From Paenibacillus_E sp964253085 (GTDB lineage Bacteria > Bacillota > Bacilli > Paenibacillales > NBRC-103111): a stretch of 64,000 bases of DNA. Shown one piece after another: positions 46,136-54,633 of the stretch. Below the pieces are notes generated by a model. It saw only the letters and a program-made list of their open reading frames with translations, did no database searches and was not told the DNA's origin. The stretch spans positions 2,852,001 through 2,916,000 of the forward strand of contig NZ_CAXUQH020000001.1 of the NCBI RefSeq assembly GCF_964253085.1, in the 5' to 3' direction. Position 1 is the first letter of the stretch; each line of letters starts with the position of its first letter. Both the position numbers and the translations under genes were made by a program.

Positions 46136-48199
46136 ATGCCAAATGTTATGAACATCGTACGGATGCTACTTCAACGGCCAAGTCGGTCTATCGGTACTAA
46201 ACTTTTCCTCATTTTTTTCTGCTTTTTAGGTGTTTCTGTCATAGGTATGGGTGTATTTTCTTCCCGTATTGCTGAAAACGCAATCATTGATCAAATGAAA
46301 AAAAGCTCGCAGGATTTGGTTACAACTGCGGGAGAGAAATTAGATATGAAGCAGCAGTTTTACATAGATTTATCGAATCAACTAATTAGTGATAGCACAT
46401 TTACTAAAAATTTATTTCAAATTTCTAACGGCGGGATTGGAAAGGCTGAATTGCAGCGAAGAACTTCCGAAATGAGAGATGTATTCGACCAGTTAGCATT
46501 ATCGGATCAGAGTATTAGGGACATCACTCTCATCCCCATTCAAACGTCCCTTGAAATCATAAGTACGCAACGAGAAGGGTTGACTCCAGATCTAAGAACG
46601 GCTAGTTGGATTCAAACTATTCGTAGTGCGAGCGGTAAACCCGTCTGGATGCCCATTGAAGAAAAAGGGTACTTAGGTGATTCACCAAAACCCCTCTTTG
46701 CTTACGGGAGATTGCTGGGTAAAAATAATGTAGGCTCAGAGGATTTCATCTTAATCGTTCAAATAGAAGCTAAAGTATTACAAACGATGGTTAATGCTTT
46801 TAAGCTTAGTGATGGCGCGGAAACGCTTATTACAACGCAATCTGGGAAGATTATTTTGAGCAATAACAGGGTATCGAACACTCACGATATCTCCATACCT
46901 GCGAATTCAACAGTTTCAGGCAGCTCCATAGATAAAAACGTGAGTGGGATTAATAATTTGCTGGCATATCGCCAATCATCCGTCAGTAATTGGTCATTCA
47001 TTGCGATTGCCCCATTAGCTGAGTTAACCCAGTCTGTTAGTAAAATTCAAAAGATGACGTATTTATTTATAGGTTTGAACATACTTGTTGCTTTGATAAT
47101 TGGTTTTTGGATTGTATTCATGGTTGGAAAGCCACTCTCTCATATGGTGAAGCTAATGAGACTAGCTGCCGATGGCAATTTAACGGGGAGACTGTCTATT
47201 CGGAAAAGGAAGGATGAAATTGGACAAGTAGAATTCGCATACGAGCAGATGATGGAGAATATTGGAGCTCTTATCATGAAATCTAGAGAAAGTGTGAATG
47301 AAGTCACTGAATTTAGCAAGCGTATGAGCAGTGCAGCCGAAAACACGGTTATCTCTGCAAGAGAAATACACGCAGCTACAGATCAAATTGCGGGTGGAGC
47401 TATTGACTTGGCAACGAATGCTGAGGAAGGTGCTGCGCGTATGGAACAAATGAGTGCTTCTTTAACTGATGTATTCTCGCTTCAACATAAAATGGCAAGT
47501 TCAGCTCAAGAGGTAGAAGAGGTTTGTAAAACTGGTGGTAGGTCAGTTCATAATCTAATGCGTAAGGCAGGAGATACCGAAGCTAGTTTTCTAGTTGTAG
47601 CAGGCAGAGTTAACAGACTCCAGGAATCTGCAAGTTCTGTTCGTGCTATACTGAAAATCTTGAGAGAGATCACAAATTCAACCAAGATATTATCACTTAA
47701 TGCTTCGATTGAAGCAACCAGGGCTGGAGCCGCAGGAGCTAGTTTTAAAGTCATTGCGAATGAGATACGCCAACTAGCGGAACGATCCAATGCCTCCATA
47801 GGTCAAGTGGGACAATATACCGATATTATCTTACTAGAGGTAGAATCAACAGTAGGGGCTATGTCTGATGCACTGCCATTCTTTCAAGATATGAATGTGG
47901 AAGTCTTTGAGGTGTTCAAATTATTTACACGAATTCAAGAAGAAATGGAGCAGTTATTAACACGCTCTACGGATGTTACCTTGTCTTTAGATAAATTAAA
48001 CGCTGTACAAACGGTACTTGGTCAGGCTATATTCGAAGTATCTGCTGTATCACAAGAGTCATCAGCCTCGACGGAGCAAGTCGCATCACTCTGTTCAACG
48101 CAGCTAACAATCGGCGAGCAACTGTTGGAAGTCTCTACGAGACTGAATCACATATCAGGGCAATTAGAGCGACATATGTCTCATTTCCACACGGAATAA
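46136..48199 (+). CDS. Methyl-accepting chemotaxis protein
   Basis: A transducer of 687 residues. A first membrane segment (LFLIFFCFLGVSVIGMGVF) is followed by an extracellular dCache-like domain (about residues 50-300), a second membrane segment (MTYLFIGLNILVALIIGFWIV), HAMP, and a cytoplasmic signalling hairpin. The tip region reads ILSLNASIEATRAGAAGASFKVIANEIRQLAERS, recognisable but altered from the usual LLALNAAIEAARAGE form. GGGGGAAC precedes the ATG. It is followed after 23 bases by a dedicated sugar-binding protein gene, so it probably senses sugar through that protein, as Trg does with RbsB. The altered tip could affect CheA/CheW coupling; that is inference. Confidence 0.88.
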   Translation: MPNVMNIVRMLLQRPSRSIGTKLFLIFFCFLGVSVIGMGVFSSRIAENAIIDQMKKSSQDLVTTAGEKLDMKQQFYIDLSNQLISDSTFTKNLFQISNGGIGKAELQRRTSEMRDVFDQLALSDQSIRDITLIPIQTSLEIISTQREGLTPDLRTASWIQTIRSASGKPVWMPIEEKGYLGDSPKPLFAYGRLLGKNNVGSEDFILIVQIEAKVLQTMVNAFKLSDGAETLITTQSGKIILSNNRVSNTHDISIPANSTVSGSSIDKNVSGINNLLAYRQSSVSNWSFIAIAPLAELTQSVSKIQKMTYLFIGLNILVALIIGFWIVFMVGKPLSHMVKLMRLAADGNLTGRLSIRKRKDEIGQVEFAYEQMMENIGALIMKSRESVNEVTEFSKRMSSAAENTVISAREIHAATDQIAGGAIDLATNAEEGAARMEQMSASLTDVFSLQHKMASSAQEVEEVCKTGGRSVHNLMRKAGDTEASFLVVAGRVNRLQESASSVRAILKILREITNSTKILSLNASIEATRAGAAGASFKVIANEIRQLAERSNASIGQVGQYTDIILLEVESTVGAMSDALPFFQDMNVEVFEVFKLFTRIQEEMEQLLTRSTDVTLSLDKLNAVQTVLGQAIFEVSAVSQESSASTEQVASLCSTQLTIGEQLLEVSTRLNHISGQLERHMSHFHTE

Positions 48200-48222
48200 T
48201 CTTCAAGGGGGACTTGAATAAA

Positions 48223-49269
48223 ATGTACAAGAGTAGACCGAAGAGTATGTTGTTAGCGCTTACCAAACTGCTTGTGTCGATAAGCATTCTAATGTGCTTC
48301 TTTGGTTGTGAGCAAGCTCAAGTTGATGAAGCCACTAGGAAGGTTGGAGAAGAAAGCCAAGACACGACTGTAACTACGCCTACACGTAAAAATCCAGTCT
48401 TAGGTTTCTCGCAGCTAGGTTCTGAAAGTCAATGGCGACTTGCAAATAGTTTATCCATTAAAATTTCTGCTAGCGAATCTGATGTGGAGCTTAACTTTCA
48501 AAATGCAGAGCAATCGCAGGGTAAACAAATTGAGGCGATCCGAGAGTTTATTAGCAAGAAAGTGGATGTCATCGCCATAGCTCCTGTTGTAGAAACGGGA
48601 TGGGAGCCTATTCTGAAAGAAGTTAAACAAGCAGGAATTCCAGTCATTATTATTGATCGGCTTGTAGATGTCACTGACCCATCGCTGTATGTGACCTACA
48701 TTGGTTCTGATTTTTATGAGGAAGGTCGAAAAGCAGGAAAGTATTTATTGGATAAAATTCCTAAATCGAATAAATCAATAGGTATTGTTGAATTAAAAGG
48801 TACAGAGGGATCAACGCCATCCATTGCTCGGGGAAAGGGATTCCGTGACGTCATTTCTTCGCGTGGTGATTTGCAATTCTTGAAGAGTGAGAATGCAGAT
48901 TTCACTGTTGCCAAAGGCAAAGAAGTGATGAAGAAATTTTTGCAAGAAAAAGGAAGAGACATTCGTGTGTTATATTCCCATAACGATGATATGACCTTCG
49001 GTGCACTAGAGGCGATAGAAGAATATGGATTAGTTCCGGGCAAAGATATTGTGGTCATCACCGTAGATGGCACTAGGAAAGCACTTGAGAAGATGAGTGA
49101 AGGTAAAATTAATTTAGTGGTTGAGTGTAATCCGTTGCTAGGGCCTAATCTCATTCAAGCTGTGAAAGAAATCGTGAAAGGCAGCACCTTGCCGAAACGA
49201 ATTGTTACCCCTGAAAATGTATTTACACAAGTGACAGCAGAGAAAGAAATTGCTTCTCGTAGTTATTAA
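48223..49269 (+). CDS. Sugar-binding lipoprotein partner of the chemoreceptor
   Basis: A lipoprotein of about 348 residues, a paralog of the importer protein at 41313: it shares the pattern LGFSQLGSESQWRLAN, DVIAIAPVVETGWEPI, and VECNPLLGP. The signal ends near ILMCFFGC (lipidated Cys near residue 26). The open frame begins at a TTG at 48214, but AGGGGG (48206-48211) better serves the ATG at 48223. It follows the chemoreceptor by 23 bases and is not in the importer operon, so it probably serves as the ligand carrier for taxis. It could instead be a second input for the importer; sequence alone cannot decide. Confidence 0.88.
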   Translation: MYKSRPKSMLLALTKLLVSISILMCFFGCEQAQVDEATRKVGEESQDTTVTTPTRKNPVLGFSQLGSESQWRLANSLSIKISASESDVELNFQNAEQSQGKQIEAIREFISKKVDVIAIAPVVETGWEPILKEVKQAGIPVIIIDRLVDVTDPSLYVTYIGSDFYEEGRKAGKYLLDKIPKSNKSIGIVELKGTEGSTPSIARGKGFRDVISSRGDLQFLKSENADFTVAKGKEVMKKFLQEKGRDIRVLYSHNDDMTFGALEAIEEYGLVPGKDIVVITVDGTRKALEKMSEGKINLVVECNPLLGPNLIQAVKEIVKGSTLPKRIVTPENVFTQVTAEKEIASRSY

Positions 49270-49656
49270 AGGAAGAATGGGGATGAATTCCAAAAGTAAA
49301 ACGTTTGTTATTTTACAGTAAATGTACACTATTATACGATCCACTTATTGGTTGAATTTATATCGTATATTCATAGAAATATTCACTTTTCTAATAAAAA
49401 ATTACATTCTGAAATGATTGTGTTTAAGTTAAACTGAACTCAGTAATTATCACAGCACAGTAATTTTGGTAATTACAAATGACTAAAAGGAGTGTAATCA
49501 AATGGAAGTAAAGATGGAATTCGAGAGGAGTCTTAGTTCCCGAAAGATTGTAAAATTTATCTTACTGACTTTGCGTATGGATCAACAAAAATAATTGAAT
49601 AAGTTAACTATCTGTGTGTCCGGGGATGGGATATTGTGCATTCTAAGGAGATTAAC
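49270..49656 (+). other. 387-base intergenic region before cohesin-SLH protein 2
   Basis: A mostly AT-rich stretch. It contains CAGTAATT twice (49441-49448 and 49458-49465, 17 bases apart), a GTAATTAC palindrome (49469-49476), and a small open frame with a strong ribosome site (49502-49594). I found no clear terminator after the binding-protein gene and no confident promoter; the CAGTAATT pair could be an operator. Confidence 0.4.
49502..49594 (+). CDS. Possible 30-residue small protein
   Basis: ATG at 49502 is preceded by AAAAGGAG with 8 bases of spacing, one of the best ribosome sites in the region, and the frame ends at TAA 49592-49594. The predicted peptide of 30 residues is basic and has a short hydrophobic stretch (VKFILLTL). 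No family is recognised. It lies 62 bases before the cohesin-SLH gene at 49657 and could be a leader peptide, a small regulatory protein or chance. A similarly placed small gene precedes the enzyme at 56816, but the two show no clear similarity. Confidence 0.35.
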   Translation: MEVKMEFERSLSSRKIVKFILLTLRMDQQK

Positions 49657-50649
49657 ATGAGAAAAGGGAAATTAACTTTCGTAATGTATTTAATTGCAGT
49701 GATGGTAATTACATGTTTCCCCCGCGTAGGATATGCAGAAGGGGATACGCTCTTCACACTAAGTAAAAGTGCAGAAAACGCTTTGCCTGATCAAGCGCTG
49801 GAAGTTACGGTGAATGGAAATAACTTAAAAGGCCTTTATGCATATGAAGCAGTGATTACGTTTGATCCTGATGTTGTTGAATTGGTTAAGGCGGAATCGA
49901 AGTTGGAGGGTTTTTTTCTACCTCCGAAGGTAGATAACGGAAAAATGACGATAGCCTTCACAAAAGTTGGAAAGAAGGCAGGAGAGCAAGGAAGATCAGC
50001 TCTGAGTACCATAGCCTTCAAAGGAAAGGCTCAGGGAAATGCCAATATTAAGCTGCTATCCGTGAAGGCATTGGATCCAAGTCTGACTGCAACTGTACAC
50101 AGTTATGGTACGGCCTTCGACGATCTCGCAGGCTATGAATGGGCAAATACGGAGATCGAAGCGCTAGCATCTTCGGGAATCATCAAAGGAACGTCGGCTA
50201 CTACCTTTAGCCCAGGGGACAATATTACCAGGGCAGACTTCATTTGCTTGCTGGTCAGAGCTTTATATCTTCATGTAGAAGTAGATGGCAATTTCAATGA
50301 TGTAGAACAGTCCGACTATTATTACAAAGAGGTAGGGGTAGCCAGGAAACTGGGAATTGCTCAGGGAACGAGCGACAGCCTGTTCGAGCCGAGGCTAAGC
50401 ATATCCAGACAGGATATGATGGTGGTGGCTGCACGAGCAATGAAGATAGCCGGAAAAATGCTGGACGAGTCAGTTTCAGACTTAAGTAACTTTAGTGATT
50501 CGAGTGAGGTAGCAGCTTATGCAGCAGGCCCCTTGTCTCAACTGGCCAAGGAAGGAATCATTCAGGGCTACAATGGCTTGATCAAGCCAAATGATACGGC
50601 AATAAGAGCGGAAGCAGCCGTTATCATACATAGGTTATTGAACAAGTAG
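49657..50649 (+). CDS. Cohesin-SLH surface anchor protein 2
   Basis: A secreted protein of 330 residues. The signal peptide ends near RVGYA-EG (about residue 27). Residues about 28-150 form a cohesin module (ALEVTVNGNNLKGLYAYEA, ITFDPDVVEL, FTKVGKKAG). Three SLH repeats follow from about residue 155; their binding motifs are ITRAD, ISRQD and IRAEA, so only the first is close to the TRAE consensus. It has no linker or middle domain, unlike the anchors at 30406 and 54634. The start is the ATG at 49657, with AAGGAG 7 bases upstream. The next gene encodes a dockerin-bearing GH43 enzyme, the inferred partner. Confidence 0.88.
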   Translation: MRKGKLTFVMYLIAVMVITCFPRVGYAEGDTLFTLSKSAENALPDQALEVTVNGNNLKGLYAYEAVITFDPDVVELVKAESKLEGFFLPPKVDNGKMTIAFTKVGKKAGEQGRSALSTIAFKGKAQGNANIKLLSVKALDPSLTATVHSYGTAFDDLAGYEWANTEIEALASSGIIKGTSATTFSPGDNITRADFICLLVRALYLHVEVDGNFNDVEQSDYYYKEVGVARKLGIAQGTSDSLFEPRLSISRQDMMVVAARAMKIAGKMLDESVSDLSNFSDSSEVAAYAAGPLSQLAKEGIIQGYNGLIKPNDTAIRAEAAVIIHRLLNK

Positions 50650-50776
50650 ATTAAGATGGCGGCATCCCGAGACGGAATAGTCAATTGCTACCCTGTCCTG
50701 AAAAAGGTTTGTGCTATCAGGAGGAGTCAAATCAAGAATTAATTGAAAATTCAAATAATAATGTGGAGGTTGTTCT

Positions 50777-53700
50777 ATGAAGAAATTGAAGAAAATGCTG
50801 GGGATGACGATGGCTTTAACTCTTGCATTCACATTAAGCCCAGTTATGGAGAAGCAGGCAGCAGCTTCGACGCTCACTCCAGCGTTGGCGAAAACACCTG
50901 GTAATAACAATCCGCTATTTACGCAAAAATTTGGTGCCGATCCCTATGCCATGGTTTATAACGGCAGAGTTTATGTCTACATGACCAATGATGTATTGGA
51001 GTACAATGCTGACGGGACAGTTAAGGATAATGGATACGGTAAGATTAATAAGATTACGGTTGTTTCGTCCGATGATATGGTGAACTGGACAGACCACGGG
51101 GAAATCCTTGCAGCAGGGGCGCAAGGTGCGGCCAAATGGGCAAACAACTCCTGGGCGCCGGCGGCTGCACATAAAACGATAGATGGCAAGGAGAAGTTCT
51201 TCCTTTATTTTGCGGATAATGGAAGCGGCATTGGTGTGCTCACAGCGGATAGTCCGATCGGCCCATTTACAGATCCAATTGGAAAACAATTGGTAAGCAG
51301 AAGTACTCCTGGGGCTAGTGATGTCACATGGCTTTTTGACCCAGCGGTACTGGTTGACGATGATGGAAGCGGTTACTTGTATTTCGGCGGCGGTGTTCCG
51401 ACAGGAAAAGATGCTGACCCGGGAACCGCACGTGTTGCAAAGCTTGGTGCGGATATGATCAGTTTGGATTTGAGTGTAAGCGGCGGAACGCTTGGGCGCA
51501 TCAATCCACCGTGGTTGTTTGAGGATTCAGGTATCCACAAATACAACGGGAAGTATTATTACTCCTATTGTACTAACTTCTCTAGCGGGCATCCTTCGGA
51601 TATCCCTACGGGAGCAATTGGCTATATGGTAAGTGACAACCCAATGGGGCCATTTACCTTTGTCAAAACAATACTGCCAAACCCTGCTACGTTCTTTGGT
51701 GCTGGAGGTAACAACCACCATGCGATTTTTGAATTCAACAACCAGTGGTATGTTACCTACCACGCGCAGACCGTTGCAAAGGCAATGGCTGAAAGCGGTA
51801 TGTATCCACAAATGGGTGGGCAACCGCATGGATACCGTAATACAAACATCAATAAGGTAAGTTTTGATGCAAACGGGGTTATCAATCCTATTACTGGCGA
51901 TTACGCAGGTGTACCGCAGCTCAAAAATTTGAATCCCTATACAAGGGTTGAGGCCGAAACAATTGGTTGGAATGGCGGAATATCCACTGAAACCACTACC
52001 CAGCCAGGAGGCATGGTAAGCAGTATAAACCTGGCTGTCAGCAACATCAATGATGGGGACTGGACTGCGGTATCCAAAGTTGATTTTGGAGCTACAGGCG
52101 CAGGAACATTTAAAGCTAATGTTGCAAGTGGCTCGGGCGGTGGAAACATTGAGCTTCATCTTGACAGTGCTACTGGCACATTGATCGGGACACTTCCCAT
52201 TTCCAACACAGGCGGAGACGATGTTTGGAAGACAAAAACAACGAGTGTTTCTGGTGCTACAGGAATCCATGATGTATATATGGTATACACGGGAGCATCA
52301 ACAGGTAATCTCTTCAAGGTAGATTCTTGGCAATTCGAGCAAAAGACAGCTGCTCATGATCTAGTTGCAATCAACGCATCCATTGATAAACAAAAGATTG
52401 ATATTGTTTCCGGAACCAATCAGGCTAACATGAAGGTTTCAGCTATATACGCCGATGGAACAAGTACAGATGTTACTGCTCAGGCCGTTGCAACACCGGC
52501 ACAAAACGGTTTTGTAAGTGTAAACAACGGAGTTGTCACTGGGGTGGGCTATGGCTCCACAAGCATTGACATAAGCTATGGCGGAAAAACAGATACGCTT
52601 AATATGCTTGTAAAAGACTTGAACAGCGAACTGACGGTGAAGAAGATTACCATTGACAATGGTTCAGTTACGCTGGATTCTGGCAAAACTGCAACATTTA
52701 AAGTAACAGCGGAGTATATGGATGGACACACAGAAGATGTAACCAAAACAGCAACGTATACCAATCCAAGTCCTGCTATTGCAGAAGTTGCGGGTGGTAC
52801 TATAACGGCTAAAGCAAGCGGAACAGCAAATGTTACTGTAAGTTTTAAGGGAGCATTAGGCGCTGCTGCAACATCGCAAATTAGTGTACTTGTCAATACG
52901 CCTTCTGTTGTGGCCATTGAGGCAGAAACAGCAGCAGAAAACACAGTCAATGCCTATGTATATGGCACCATAAATGGTCATACTTGGTCGCTTGTTGATG
53001 GACAGTCCACGAAAGCGATGTTTTTCGGGCCTAATACGGTGTTCACTGCGTCAGGTACGGATGCAGCTTCACTTGCAGCCAATTCCAGACTTGGATATAA
53101 AGTCAACTTTCCAACTTCAGGAACCTATAATGTTTGGATACTTGTCAAGACACTTGGCTACGATTCGGACTCCATCCACGTTGGATTAGATAATCAGTAT
53201 AAATTCACTACTAACGGTATTGAGGGTCTTACTCTTGGTCCTCAGTATAAATGGGCGAATATCAGTGGTTCTAGTGGCGGTATGTTTGGCGGAGCTACTT
53301 TGAATGTTACTGCTGGCGTACATGAATTGAACTTCTGGGGAAGAGAAGACGGCCTTGCCATCGACCGAATCTATTTAACGACAAGCAACGCTACCACAGA
53401 CCCTGTCTGGCCTCAGCCACTAGTACCTACAGCTACGATTTCAGCAGACAGCAGCGTGCAGCCTGGAAGCAGCTTTACAGTGGCTGTTAGTGCGGACAAC
53501 GTGACACAAAGTGTTTATGCGCAGGACATCACCATATCTTATGATTCCAATGTATTTGATTATGTGAGTGCGGTAGGTGCCAATAACAACATCCAGATCG
53601 TGTCAGAGAACAAAGATACTGTTGGAAAAGTTAGACTCATGACCGCCAACACCGGAGTTGGGATATCTGGAGTCAGTACACCGGTGCTGAATCTAACCTT

Positions 53701-54481
53701 CAAGGTAAAGGCTGGTGTTCAGAATACCAGCGGAACGATTGCAGCTACACAGGCAAAGTTCGGTGTGGCTCCGGAAGGAACCGTGATTGATGCTGCTCTT
53801 GGCAGTAAGAGCATTTCAGTAGGCGCTATTGCAGTGGTTAAGACAGCGTTGACAACAGCTATTACGGATGCACAGAGCCTGTATGACGGTGCAGTCGTAG
53901 GAACAGCGAACGGTCAATACCCACAAGCAGCCATGGATGCATTCGGTGCAGCCCTCACTGCAGCAAAAGCTGTAAGAGACAGCGCAAGTGCGACACAGTC
54001 CCAGGTTGACAGTGCCGTAACAGCACTAGTCAGTGCAAGTGATAGCTTCAAGGCAGCCGTTGTGGTTGTAAATAAGACTGCTTTGACAACAGCTATTACG
54101 AGTGCACAGAGCTTGTATGACGCTGCAGTCGTTGGTACAGCGGCTGGTCAATACCCGCAAGCAGCCAAGGATGCATTTGGTGCTGTCCTCAATGCAGCAA
54201 AAGCCGTAAAAGACAACCAAAGCGCGACACAGTCCCAGGTTGAAAGTGCCGTAACAGTACTGGGCAGTGCAAGCGATGCCTTCAAGGCAGCCGTTGTTAA
54301 GTCAGCAGACCTCAACAACAGTGGAGGCATCGATGTGGGTGATCTTGCGATGGTAGCGTACAATTACGGTAAGAATTCCACCGGCGCAGACTGGGCAACA
54401 GCCAAGATTGCTGATATGAACAACGATAATAAGATCGATATTATTGATCTTGCGTATGTGGCATCCAAGATGCTTGAATAA
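50777..54481 (+). CDS. Secreted GH43-CBM6 arabinoxylanase-type enzyme with cohesin, FIVAR and dockerin modules
   Basis: A secreted protein of 1234 residues. After the signal peptide, GH43 (about 45-385) resembles arabinoxylan arabinofuranohydrolases of the XynD type: base Asp in FGADPYAM, modulator Asp in WLFDPAVL (about 188), acid Glu in LFEDSGIH (about 249). A CBM6 follows (about 391-526), two Big_2 domains (about 528-708), a CBM/malectin-like module (about 712-880), a cohesin module (about 884-1018), two FIVAR-like helical repeats (about 1020-1175) and a C-terminal dockerin with DLNNSGGIDVGD and DMNNDNKIDIID calcium loops. The last four parts are shared with the gene at 56816. It likely strips arabinose from xylan at the cell surface, held by an SLH anchor. 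GGAGG lies upstream of the ATG. Confidence 0.9.
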   Translation: MKKLKKMLGMTMALTLAFTLSPVMEKQAAASTLTPALAKTPGNNNPLFTQKFGADPYAMVYNGRVYVYMTNDVLEYNADGTVKDNGYGKINKITVVSSDDMVNWTDHGEILAAGAQGAAKWANNSWAPAAAHKTIDGKEKFFLYFADNGSGIGVLTADSPIGPFTDPIGKQLVSRSTPGASDVTWLFDPAVLVDDDGSGYLYFGGGVPTGKDADPGTARVAKLGADMISLDLSVSGGTLGRINPPWLFEDSGIHKYNGKYYYSYCTNFSSGHPSDIPTGAIGYMVSDNPMGPFTFVKTILPNPATFFGAGGNNHHAIFEFNNQWYVTYHAQTVAKAMAESGMYPQMGGQPHGYRNTNINKVSFDANGVINPITGDYAGVPQLKNLNPYTRVEAETIGWNGGISTETTTQPGGMVSSINLAVSNINDGDWTAVSKVDFGATGAGTFKANVASGSGGGNIELHLDSATGTLIGTLPISNTGGDDVWKTKTTSVSGATGIHDVYMVYTGASTGNLFKVDSWQFEQKTAAHDLVAINASIDKQKIDIVSGTNQANMKVSAIYADGTSTDVTAQAVATPAQNGFVSVNNGVVTGVGYGSTSIDISYGGKTDTLNMLVKDLNSELTVKKITIDNGSVTLDSGKTATFKVTAEYMDGHTEDVTKTATYTNPSPAIAEVAGGTITAKASGTANVTVSFKGALGAAATSQISVLVNTPSVVAIEAETAAENTVNAYVYGTINGHTWSLVDGQSTKAMFFGPNTVFTASGTDAASLAANSRLGYKVNFPTSGTYNVWILVKTLGYDSDSIHVGLDNQYKFTTNGIEGLTLGPQYKWANISGSSGGMFGGATLNVTAGVHELNFWGREDGLAIDRIYLTTSNATTDPVWPQPLVPTATISADSSVQPGSSFTVAVSADNVTQSVYAQDITISYDSNVFDYVSAVGANNNIQIVSENKDTVGKVRLMTANTGVGISGVSTPVLNLTFKVKAGVQNTSGTIAATQAKFGVAPEGTVIDAALGSKSISVGAIAVVKTALTTAITDAQSLYDGAVVGTANGQYPQAAMDAFGAALTAAKAVRDSASATQSQVDSAVTALVSASDSFKAAVVVVNKTALTTAITSAQSLYDAAVVGTAAGQYPQAAKDAFGAVLNAAKAVKDNQSATQSQVESAVTVLGSASDAFKAAVVKSADLNNSGGIDVGDLAMVAYNYGKNSTGADWATAKIADMNNDNKIDIIDLAYVASKMLE
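52910..54478 (+). repeat. CBM-cohesin-FIVAR-dockerin cassette, copy 1
   Basis: This 3' portion of the gene is highly similar at the DNA level to 60058-61393, with long runs of identical bases in the cohesin, FIVAR and dockerin parts. Copy 1 has two FIVAR repeats, copy 2 has one. Confidence 0.85.
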
Positions 54482-54583
54482 GTGATCCGCTCATTCGTTA
54501 GGGTTAAACATACCACACGAGTTGTCCATTATAGGGATGGGCATCGCGGTTAATTATTTTTCTACTAAATCCAAGAGAAGGCG

Positions 54584-54605
54584 ATGGGAGACGGTTGTCT
54601 CCCAT
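54584..54605 (+). promoter_or_regulatory. Hairpin in the leader of cohesin-SLH protein 3
   Basis: ATGGGAGAC at 54584-54592 pairs perfectly with GTCTCCCAT at 54597-54605 around GGTT. No T-run follows. It lies 28 bases before the ATG at 54634 and may act on mRNA stability or translation. Confidence 0.45.
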
Positions 54606-54633
54606 TCGTACCTTGAAATGAGGGATCGTGAAC

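Noticed and set aside
49441..49476. CAGTAATT pair and GTAATTAC palindrome considered as an operator for anchor 2
   Set aside because: Sequence is AT-rich and such short repeats are expected by chance; noted in the intergenic entry only.
51527..52270. A 247-codon open frame on the minus strand inside the GH43-dockerin gene
   Set aside because: It is fully antisense to a well-supported enzyme, has no ribosome site and its translation is Cys/Thr-rich without any domain.
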